13,581 bases of DNA from positions 1 to 13,581 of the forward strand of contig JAZRNH010000005.1 in assembly GCA_045648025.1 (NCBI GenBank). The letters run 5' to 3'. The stretch comes from RGIG1681 sp045648025 (GTDB lineage Bacteria; Bacillota; Clostridia; Christensenellales; UBA1242). Shown piece by piece: positions 6,034-12,547 of this stretch. The position numbers and the translations under genes were made by a program. The notes beneath the pieces are model-generated. The model did no database searches and was not told where the DNA came from. It was given only the letters and a program-made list of their open reading frames with translations. Every line of letters begins with the position of its first letter. Position 1 is the first letter of the stretch.

Positions 6034-6315
6034 ATGGCAAGACAAACAAAAAAGAACTGTTCTTCGAGCAGATGCTCTGCAAGTCTTTCTGCAGCAGGTT
6101 CAAGGTCATCAACAAAAAACGATAGAAAAACAGCTGCCAAAAATTGTAGTTCAACAACAAAGAATTGCAGCTCTAAAACAAAGAATTGCAGTTCAACCAA
6201 AAACTGTTCCACAAGAAACAGTTTGTCTTCTTCAAAGACAGAAAAAGCAACAAACTCTGCATCAAGAAGACAATGTGGCAGAGCTGCAAGAAAGTCTGCA
6301 AAAAATTGCAATTAG
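6034..6315 (+). CDS. Small basic Cys/Ser/Lys/Asn-rich repeat protein
   Basis: A 93-residue protein that I do not recognise. It is low-complexity, strongly basic, and has eight cysteines (9, 14, 38, 45, 52, 58, 81, 92). The core repeats KNCSSTT, KNCSSKT, KNCSST and KNCST at a 6-7 residue step, and KNC recurs at both ends. It has no signal peptide or membrane segment. AAAGGAGTG lies at good spacing before ATG 6034, terminators sit on both sides, and the opposite-strand frame lacks such a start, so this is a real gene. Candidate roles are metal or nucleic-acid binding, a cross-linked structural protein such as a coat component, or a modified peptide precursor. None is shown by the sequence. A parS-like 16-mer occurs within it at 6205-6220. 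Confidence 0.75.
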   Translation: MARQTKKNCSSSRCSASLSAAGSRSSTKNDRKTAAKNCSSTTKNCSSKTKNCSSTKNCSTRNSLSSSKTEKATNSASRRQCGRAARKSAKNCN

Positions 6316-6353
6316 TTATTAAATAAAAACAATTTCCCCAAAAATTATTAAAG

Positions 6354-6421
6354 AAAAAACAAGGCCAAAATTCAAAGAATAGCAAATGTTTGCTGCTCTG
6401 TAAAAATGGTCTTGTTTTTTT
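6354..6421 (+). terminator. Long hairpin between convergent genes, probable terminator
   Basis: Arms AAAAAACAAGGCCA (6354-6367) and TGGTCTTGTTTTTT (6407-6420) pair over 14 positions with one G-U. The 39-base loop contains a further AGCAA/TTTGCT-type hairpin (6381-6394). The right arm ends in a T run, so it can terminate the plus-strand gene at 6034. The A run on the left arm could serve uppP from the other side. The loop is longer than usual for a terminator. Confidence 0.5.
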
Positions 6422-6464
6422 GTGATTGCTGATTTTATCTGGGTTTATGTGGGGGTATGAATTG

Positions 6465-7250
6465 TTAAATTATAAAATTAAAAATCAATACAAAAATAGA
6501 AATAAATAATAAATAAATAGCAAAGAAAATAAATTTATTTTTCTTTAAAAGTTTAATTGTGAGTTTCAAAGAAGCAATTGAAACGGCAAAAGTTGTTAGA
6601 AAAGCTATAACATAATAATAAGGAGGAATAATTGCAGATGAAACGATTTCGCCACCGCCAGAGATTAGTTCAACAATAAATCCGCCAATAATTATTGGTA
6701 TGCTTAAAAGAAAGCTATATTCAGCGGCAGAGTCTTCATCGTTGCCACAAAGAATAAGCGATGATATGGTTGAGCCAGACCTTGAAAGTCCTGGCAAAAC
6801 AGCAAAGCCTTGAACGATTCCAACAACAATGCTTGAGTTTAAATTTATTTCACGATTTAGCTTGACCACTGCAGACTTTTTTTGAAAAAAGTGAGTTGCT
6901 AATAATAAAATTGCTGTGATTAGAAAGCAAAACCCATAAAGTTTTGGAACGAAGTCGTTTACATCAAAAATGTTATAAGCTGCCGCAAACAAAACGGTTA
7001 TTGTTGTTGAAATTGCAAGTTTATATGTGAGTGGCTGAAATGGGTTTTTGATAAGTTTCCACAGGATTTTTCTATAAACAATAATAACAGCCAAAACCGT
7101 TGCAAGATGTAAAAATAAATTTAACAGAAGAAGGTTTTCTTTAAATCCAAACAACTGTTCAAACAAAAGCAGGTGACCGCTGCTTGAAATTGGCAAAAAT
7201 TCAGTCAAACCTTGAACAATACAAAGAGAAATCAATATAATTAGACTCAT
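6465..7250 (-). CDS. uppP: Undecaprenyl-diphosphate phosphatase UppP (BacA family)
   Basis: Polytopic membrane enzyme of 261 residues that removes the terminal phosphate of undecaprenyl diphosphate. This recycles the lipid carrier for peptidoglycan and other wall polymers, and its overproduction is known to confer bacitracin resistance. The first family motif is QGLTEFLPISSSGHL (residues 13-27, with E17 and H26), and the second is PGLSRSGST. Hydrophobic segments fill the rest of the protein. Length matches the family (about 260-280). ATG 7250 has AAAGG about 8 bases upstream on the minus strand. The gene stands alone, convergent with the small Cys/Ser gene and divergent from ychF. Confidence 0.95.
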   Translation of the reverse strand: MSLIILISLCIVQGLTEFLPISSSGHLLLFEQLFGFKENLLLLNLFLHLATVLAVIIVYRKILWKLIKNPFQPLTYKLAISTTITVLFAAAYNIFDVNDFVPKLYGFCFLITAILLLATHFFQKKSAVVKLNREINLNSSIVVGIVQGFAVLPGLSRSGSTISSLILCGNDEDSAAEYSFLLSIPIIIGGFIVELISGGGEIVSSAIIPPYYYVIAFLTTFAVSIASLKLTIKLLKKNKFIFFAIYLLFISIFVLIFNFII

Positions 7251-7303
7251 AATATACCTTTTATATATTATATTTTTAATAATAACAATTTATGCGGTTA
7301 TAC

Positions 7304-7332
7304 TTTATTTTTTTCGATAAATAGGTTATAAT
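7304..7332 (+). promoter_or_regulatory. Promoter of ychF
   Basis: Perfect TATAAT at 7327-7332, with a weak TTTATT -35 at 7304-7309 and a 17-base spacer. The leader to ATG 7388 is about 50 bases. The -10 is convincing and the -35 is not. Confidence 0.55.
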
Positions 7333-7387
7333 GGCAGGGTAAACAATTAATTTTATTATAAATTAATGTCTAAATAAGGAGATTTTT

Positions 7388-8485
7388 ATGGAACTTGGAG
7401 TTGTTGGACTTCCTAATGTTGGAAAAAGTACACTTTTTAATGCAATAACAAAGGTTGGTGCAGAAGTTGCAAACTATCCATTTTGCACAATTGAACCAAA
7501 TGTGGGTATTGTTCCTGTGCCAGATGAAAGACTTGCTGTTCTTGGAAAAATGTATAACACAAAAAAGATAACACCTGCCGTTTTGAAATTTGTTGATATT
7601 GCCGGTCTTGTTAAAGGTGCATCAAGGGGTGAAGGTCTTGGTAATAAATTTTTAGGCTCAATAAGAGAGTGTGATGCAATTGTTCATGTTGTAAGATGCT
7701 TTGCTGATTCAAACATCACTCATGTTGACGGGGGCATTGATCCACTTAGAGATATTGAAACAATCAATACTGAACTTGCACTTGCTGACCTTGATAGCAT
7801 TAAAACAAAGCTTGAAAAATCTGAGAAAATGTTTAAGCAAGGCAACAAAGAATATGGTCCAGAAGTTGCACTCTTAAAAAAGATGTCAGAGTTTTTAAAC
7901 GAAGGCAAACCTGCAAGACTTGCCATTGAAAACGAAGATGAAGCAGTGAGAGCAAAAGGATACTTTTTGCTTACAACAAAACCTGTTATTTATGCTTGTA
8001 ATATTTCTGAATCTGACATTGCAAAACAAGAAGATGAAATTGATGCAGTTGTAAAAGTTAAAGAGTTTGCAAAAACTGAAAATTCAAGTGTGCTTGTTAT
8101 CTGTGCAAAAATTGAACAAGAACTTTCTGAACTTGAAGATGAAGAAAAACAAATGTTTTTAGAAGACCTTGGTTTGAAGCAAAGTGGTTTAGAGAGAATC
8201 ATTAAAGTTGGTTATGAAACTCTTGGTGAAATTTCTTATCTTACCGCTGGTGAAAAAGAAGTTAGAGCTTGGACAATTATTAAAGGAACAAAAGCACCTG
8301 GTGCTGCTGGAAAAATTCATACAGACTTTGAAAAAGGTTTCATCAAAGCAGATGTTGTTTCTTATGACAACTTGGTTGCTTGTGGAAGTTATCTTGCTGC
8401 AAAAGAAGCTGGAAAAGTTAGAAGCGAAGGCAAAGAATATGTTGTTCAAGATGGCGATGTAATTTTGTTTAAATTTAATGTTTAA
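7388..8485 (+). CDS. ychF: Redox-/ribosome-associated P-loop ATPase YchF (OLA1 family)
   Basis: Universally conserved Obg-family protein of 365 residues that prefers ATP to GTP and associates with ribosomes. It is implicated in stress responses and translation. G1 is GLPNVGKS (7-14), the G2 region is NYPFCTIEPNVG, and G3 is DIAGLVKGASRGEGLGN from D70. The base-recognition motif is NISE (205-208) instead of the NKxD of true GTPases, matching the family's ATP preference. A coiled-coil region lies around residues 130-160. The C-terminal TGS domain begins near LTAGEKEVRAWT and ends DGDVILFKFNV. Length is normal. ATG 7388 has AAGGAG 6-7 bases upstream. A promoter precedes it and an AT-rich hairpin follows, so it appears to be a single-gene unit. 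Confidence 0.97.
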   Translation: MELGVVGLPNVGKSTLFNAITKVGAEVANYPFCTIEPNVGIVPVPDERLAVLGKMYNTKKITPAVLKFVDIAGLVKGASRGEGLGNKFLGSIRECDAIVHVVRCFADSNITHVDGGIDPLRDIETINTELALADLDSIKTKLEKSEKMFKQGNKEYGPEVALLKKMSEFLNEGKPARLAIENEDEAVRAKGYFLLTTKPVIYACNISESDIAKQEDEIDAVVKVKEFAKTENSSVLVICAKIEQELSELEDEEKQMFLEDLGLKQSGLERIIKVGYETLGEISYLTAGEKEVRAWTIIKGTKAPGAAGKIHTDFEKGFIKADVVSYDNLVACGSYLAAKEAGKVRSEGKEYVVQDGDVILFKFNV

Positions 8486-8497
8486 AATATTTATGAT

Positions 8498-8538
8498 AAA
8501 TGTATAATTTTGGTTTAAATTATCAAAATTATACATTT
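8498..8538 (+). terminator. Perfect 15-bp AT-rich hairpin after ychF, probable terminator
   Basis: AAATGTATAATTTTG (8498-8512) pairs perfectly with 8524-8538 over an 11-base loop and runs into TTTTATTTT. It lies 13 bases after the ychF stop. It has only two G-C pairs, so it may be a weak terminator. A protein-binding palindrome is an alternative. Confidence 0.6.
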
Positions 8539-8609
8539 TTATTTTGAAAAACAAAAAAATTAAAAACTGATGGATTTGTTTTATTTTTATTTAAAATTTT
8601 TGTATTTAA

Positions 8610-8638
8610 TTGAAATAAAGAAAAATATTGTATATAAT
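8610..8638 (+). promoter_or_regulatory. Strong sigma-A-type promoter of the dCMP deaminase operon
   Basis: TTGAAA (8610-8615), a 17-base spacer and a perfect TATAAT (8633-8638). It places transcription start near 8645 and rules out the upstream in-frame start at 8628, which lies within the promoter. Confidence 0.85.
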
Positions 8639-8678
8639 AAATTTATATAATCATAAATTAACACGGAGAAATGCTTTT

Positions 8679-9185
8679 ATGGAAATTAGCAGAAGAATGT
8701 TACAGCAAAAATTTGAAGAAGCAAAAGGTTCTTCTATGGATGAAAAGTTTTTGAATATTGCAAAAGAACTTTCTGCAAATAGCACTTGTATTAGAGATGA
8801 CAGAAAAACAGCTGCTGTTATTGTTTTAGATGGAAGAATTATTGCAAGTGGTTTTAATGGTGCTCCTACAGGAATTACAACCTGCAAAGAAAAAGGATAT
8901 TGTGACAGAAAAAGAAGAGGTATTCAAAGTGGTGAAAAGTTAGAAATGTGTTTTGCTTGTCACGGAGAACAGGCTGCACTTATGAATGCTGCAAGAGATG
9001 GTGTTGCTGTTGAATCGGCAACAATGTATTCAATTAAAAAACCTTGCCTTAATTGTTTGAAACTTATTATCTCTTCTGGAATAAAAGAGATTGTTTATTT
9101 AGAAGATAACTACGACAATGAAATTGCTTCTGAAATTTTAAAAGAAACAGATGTTGTGGTTCGTAAATTTTCAAATGAAGACTAA
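8679..9185 (+). CDS. Deoxycytidylate (dCMP) deaminase, ComEB-like
   Basis: Zinc enzyme of 168 residues of the cytidine/deoxycytidylate deaminase superfamily. It converts dCMP to dUMP, the precursor of dTMP. Diagnostic features: STCIRDDRKTAAVIV (35-49), equivalent to the family's Cys-x-Arg-x-x-V-GAVIV; SGFNGAPTGITTC (57-69); the zinc/catalytic motif H95-G-E97; and P-C-x-x-C with C123 and C126. Small differences are HGE where HAE is usual and AAVIV where GAVIV is usual. The start is ATG 8679, with GGAG about 10 bases upstream and a transcription start predicted near 8645. The reading frame also opens upstream from 8628, but that is promoter DNA. It is followed after 18 bases by the large CvpA-like gene, with which it forms an operon. 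Substrate assignment is by motif only. Confidence 0.9.
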   Translation: MEISRRMLQQKFEEAKGSSMDEKFLNIAKELSANSTCIRDDRKTAAVIVLDGRIIASGFNGAPTGITTCKEKGYCDRKRRGIQSGEKLEMCFACHGEQAALMNAARDGVAVESATMYSIKKPCLNCLKLIISSGIKEIVYLEDNYDNEIASEILKETDVVVRKFSNED

Positions 9186-9203
9186 CTTTTAAAGGAGGCA
9201 GTT

Positions 9204-11444
9204 ATGCAACTTATTACTATTTCAACAACTATTGTTTTATCACTTATCATAATTGGAATTGGTCTTGGTTTTGTAAGAGGATGGAAAAGGTCGCTTATTA
9301 GATTTGGATTTATTCTTGCAAGTTTGATAGCTGCAATATTTATTGCTCCAGCTATTTCAAATTGGTTTATTTCAAAATATGCAAGTGGATCTTCACTCAC
9401 TTTGTTTTCAACAACAATTGACTTTCAAGAAATTCTTGAACAAGCTTCTGGTGAAACCTTAGACCTCACAGAACTTTTTGCTGAAGGTTCTGCAACTAAT
9501 GACTTGATTCTTTCATTTATGAACATTGTTGTAAACCTTGCATTGTTTGTGGTGATTTTCATTGGATGCAATTTGGTTACAGTTTTTGTTTATTGGATTA
9601 TTTTATTAATTTTCAAAATCAAAGATAGATATGAAGTTGATGAAAAGCCAGAAAGGGACGGTAAGTATTGGGGGCTTAAATCACTTGGTGCATTCATCGG
9701 TGTTTTAGGTTCTTTGGTTATTTGTTTTGCAGTTCTTACACCTGTGTTTGGTGTTATGAATGTTTGTGATGGTTTTGTGGTTGAAGCTGAAAAAGATAAT
9801 GAACAAGCGGCTGCGGCAACAACCTCACTTGTTTGTGGAAATTTGTATTACACCGAAGATGATAAAATTGGAAAGATTGAAGGCTATATTGAAAAGTATG
9901 CTAATCTCAAAAAAGGTTATGATAAGTCATTTCTTGGAAAATTCTTAAAATATACTGGTCTTAAAAAACTTGGAAGTTTAACATTTGATAAACTTACAAC
10001 CGTTAAACAAGGTGGACTTAAAGTTAATTTAACAGATGAATTTATTCAAATTGTTAAAGTTTACAACGGATATAAAGATATCTTTGTAAAAGAAAAATTT
10101 GATATAACTGACAACAATGACATTGATGATTTAATGAATCTTTATGATGAAGCAATTGAATCAAATATTGTTGAAAATTATATTATTGAGCTTATTCCAA
10201 AAGCTAGTAGAAAATGGTCTAACGACGAAAAGTTTTTGGGAATCTCTTCACCAATTGTTGGTGAGTGGAGTCCTGTTGTGAAAGCTTCACTTGTTGTGTT
10301 TAAAATTGATAACATTAATAGAATTTCAAACAACTTAAAAGCATTGACATCGGCTGTTAAGGTTGGAAACAACTATGGCATTGTTAAAGCGGTTCAAGAA
10401 AAACAAAAAATTGAAGACCTTCTTGGTGATAGTGGCAACTTTGTTAAAGAAGAAATTGTCATTTTGACTTCAACTGTTGAACTTAGAGAAAATGTTTCAA
10501 TTATTTTAAATGAATCATTTGAAGTTTTATATAAACAAATTATTGGTGAAGAAAAAGACTTTGCTGACAACCAACTTTCTATTCAAGAAATTGCAGCCAT
10601 TAATGAAGTTGATGGTTGGGCAAAAGAGGCTGAACAAATTCAAGAAACCGTAATAAAAACCTTTGTGGTTTATGATGTGATTAAAAATGATTCTAGCAGC
10701 GAAGTGCTTGTTGACCAACTTGAAAATATTGGTGTTGCAATTGATGCAGCAAGAAAATCAAAATTAATTTCAAAACCATATAAAACATTTATTGAAGGAT
10801 TCATTGATAAAAAACTCAATATCAAAGAATCTGCAAAAGAAGAAATTTTAGAAAGCATCAATAGCAAGTGGGATGATTCAACATTTAACTTTACTGAAAT
10901 GTTTAAAACCATTCAAGCAACAGCTCTTATTGCAAAAGACATTTCTGACAAAGCAACAAACATTTCACTTGATTCACTTAAAGACACACTCAAAAATATT
11001 GCTGACAATGCCGCAATGAAAGAAGTTGTTTCAAGCATTGTAAATTCAAACATAATTGAAACAATGGTTCCTGAAAACAAAAAAGAAACTGCCGCTGTTA
11101 TGACAGATATGCTTGAAACTTTAATGAGTTCTGATTCTGCAAACAGCAGCACTGTTGAAAATGATATCAAAGCTGGAAATCAAATTGTTAACATTGTTAA
11201 TGCTGCTGAAAACAATGGCGGAAATATGGGACTCACTGAAGAGTCTGCCGACCAAATGGTTGCAGATTTAACAGGTTCAGCTGCTATTATGGAAATGCTT
11301 TCTGATGATAGCAAAAATGAAACAGTTTCTGGTTATGCTGAAAATATTTCAACAGAAGATAAAGCTGCAATTGAAAACAGTATTAACAAACTTGAAGATG
11401 GAGAAAATAAAACTGCACTCAAAAAGTTGTTTAATATTGCATAG
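9204..11444 (+). CDS. Large membrane protein with CvpA-like N-terminus and long extracytoplasmic region
   Basis: A 746-residue protein. The first 185 residues carry four hydrophobic segments (about 8-25, 31-50, 105-138, 160-182). GLGFVRGWKRSLIR after the first segment and KSLGAFIGVLGSLVICF in the fourth resemble the CvpA pattern seen in the gene at 2113-2871. The basic loops after segments 1 and 3 imply that the N- and C-termini are both outside. The remaining 560 residues have no clear membrane segment and are rich in Lys, Glu, Asp, Asn, Ile and Ser. They look mostly helical with repeated Asn/Ser-rich turns and no wall-anchor motif such as LPxTG. ATG 9204 follows a near-perfect AAAGGAGG. It is co-transcribed with dCMP deaminase and ends at a strong terminator. 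The function is unknown, and CvpA membership is inferred from pattern. Confidence 0.85.
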   Translation: MQLITISTTIVLSLIIIGIGLGFVRGWKRSLIRFGFILASLIAAIFIAPAISNWFISKYASGSSLTLFSTTIDFQEILEQASGETLDLTELFAEGSATNDLILSFMNIVVNLALFVVIFIGCNLVTVFVYWIILLIFKIKDRYEVDEKPERDGKYWGLKSLGAFIGVLGSLVICFAVLTPVFGVMNVCDGFVVEAEKDNEQAAAATTSLVCGNLYYTEDDKIGKIEGYIEKYANLKKGYDKSFLGKFLKYTGLKKLGSLTFDKLTTVKQGGLKVNLTDEFIQIVKVYNGYKDIFVKEKFDITDNNDIDDLMNLYDEAIESNIVENYIIELIPKASRKWSNDEKFLGISSPIVGEWSPVVKASLVVFKIDNINRISNNLKALTSAVKVGNNYGIVKAVQEKQKIEDLLGDSGNFVKEEIVILTSTVELRENVSIILNESFEVLYKQIIGEEKDFADNQLSIQEIAAINEVDGWAKEAEQIQETVIKTFVVYDVIKNDSSSEVLVDQLENIGVAIDAARKSKLISKPYKTFIEGFIDKKLNIKESAKEEILESINSKWDDSTFNFTEMFKTIQATALIAKDISDKATNISLDSLKDTLKNIADNAAMKEVVSSIVNSNIIETMVPENKKETAAVMTDMLETLMSSDSANSSTVENDIKAGNQIVNIVNAAENNGGNMGLTEESADQMVADLTGSAAIMEMLSDDSKNETVSGYAENISTEDKAAIENSINKLEDGENKTALKKLFNIA

Positions 11445-11465
11445 TTTTATATAAAAAACCTCACG

Positions 11466-11500
11466 AAGCACGGAAAAATAAATAATTCCGTGCTTTTTTT
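11466..11500 (+). terminator. Strong intrinsic terminator
   Basis: Perfect 10-bp stem AAGCACGGAA / TTCCGTGCTT (11466-11475 with 11486-11495), a 10-base AT loop, then more T residues. It closes the dCMP deaminase operon. Confidence 0.92.
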
Positions 11501-11512
11501 GGTCAAAAAAAC

Positions 11513-11542
11513 TATACAAAAAATTAACTTTTGTGATATATT
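11513..11542 (+). promoter_or_regulatory. Extended -10 promoter of the nucleoside hydrolase gene
   Basis: TATATT (11537-11542) is preceded by TGA, giving a TGN extended -10. A TATACA -35-like hexamer lies 18 bases upstream. Transcription would start near 11549, right at the AGGAGG ribosome binding site (11550-11555), leaving a very short leader before ATG 11567. Confidence 0.6.
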
Positions 11543-11566
11543 AAATTATAGGAGGATTGTTTTTTT

Positions 11567-12496
11567 ATGAAAAATAACAAAGAAATCAAAAAAATACCTA
11601 CCATTATCAATTTTGACCCTGGTATCGACGATGCTGTTGCTCTTATTATGGCTATTAAATCAGAAAGATTTGATATCAAACTTTTAACAACAGACCTTGG
11701 AAATATTCCTTGTGAAGAGTCTGCAAAAAATGCTCTTGATGTTTTGGAACTCATTGGTGGTCCAGAAATTCCTGTTGTTGCAGGTGAGGGAAAATGTTTA
11801 GAAATTGAAAGACCAAGAGTTGCGGTTCATGGCAAAAAAGGTCTTGGTGGATATGTTGCTCCAAAAAATTCAAGAAGAGTAACAAAAGGTGATGCTGTTG
11901 AAATTATGTATAAAACCATTATGGACAGCGAAGAAAAAATCACTATGATTTGTTTGAGTCCTCCAACCAACATTGCAAAAATGATAAAAAAATATCCTGC
12001 TGTTGTTGAAAAAATTGAAAAACTTGTGTTTATGGTTGGTTCAATTGAACAACTTAAAAGAGGCTCTTTGCCTTATGCAGAATTTAATGTTGCTGGTGAC
12101 CCAGAAGCAAGTCAGGTTATCTTAAAGTCAAAAGTTAAACTTGAAATTGTTCCTATGGAAATGGGACACACCGCTTATCTTGAATGGCAAGATGTTTTCA
12201 AAACAAAAAATATGAATCATGTTGGTGCGGCTCTTGAGCTTATGTATCGCCAATATAAAGATAGACATGTTAAAAATGGAATCGCAACACATGACGGCTG
12301 TGCAATTGCTTATTTAATTAAACCTGAAATTTTTAAAGTTGAAGAAGTTAAGGTTGAAGTTAGATATTATGACAAGCTTGGAACTGGTGTTTTTGTTATG
12401 AATTTTGACAAAAAACCAAATGCCACAACCTGCACAGAAGTTGATGTTAAAAAGTTTAGAAAACTTTATTTTGATTTGCTTAAAAAATGCAATTAA
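11567..12496 (+). CDS. Nucleoside hydrolase family protein (IUNH superfamily)
   Basis: A 309-residue protein of the inosine-uridine preferring nucleoside hydrolase superfamily, which cleaves N-ribosidic bonds to ribose and base in nucleoside salvage. Seen: the N-terminal calcium-site motif NFDPGIDDAVAL, TTDLGNIPCEESAKNAL with the conserved Asn residues, LSPPTNIA (equivalent to the family's PLTNIA), EFNVAGDPEAS, and the C-terminal THDGCAIA with the late calcium-binding Asp. The first Asp of the DxDPGxDD signature is Asn here, and the usual HDP(L/V) is HDGC, so substrate or activity may differ from classical enzymes. Length is typical. ATG 11567 has AGGAGG with a rather long 11-base spacer. The next gene follows after 51 bases with no visible terminator. 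Confidence 0.9.
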   Translation: MKNNKEIKKIPTIINFDPGIDDAVALIMAIKSERFDIKLLTTDLGNIPCEESAKNALDVLELIGGPEIPVVAGEGKCLEIERPRVAVHGKKGLGGYVAPKNSRRVTKGDAVEIMYKTIMDSEEKITMICLSPPTNIAKMIKKYPAVVEKIEKLVFMVGSIEQLKRGSLPYAEFNVAGDPEASQVILKSKVKLEIVPMEMGHTAYLEWQDVFKTKNMNHVGAALELMYRQYKDRHVKNGIATHDGCAIAYLIKPEIFKVEEVKVEVRYYDKLGTGVFVMNFDKKPNATTCTEVDVKKFRKLYFDLLKKCN

Positions 12497-12547
12497 AAAA
12501 CAACAAAAAATATATACTAGAAAATAAAAAAAAGAGAGATAATAATT

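Noticed and set aside
5910..6311. 133-codon minus-strand frame opposite the KNCSS gene
   Set aside because: It spans the ftsH-operon terminator and mirrors the repeats, while the plus strand has the strong ribosome binding site.
8628..8678. N-terminal extension of dCMP deaminase from 8628
   Set aside because: It falls within the TTGAAA-N17-TATAAT promoter. ATG 8679 has a GGAG and gives the normal family length.
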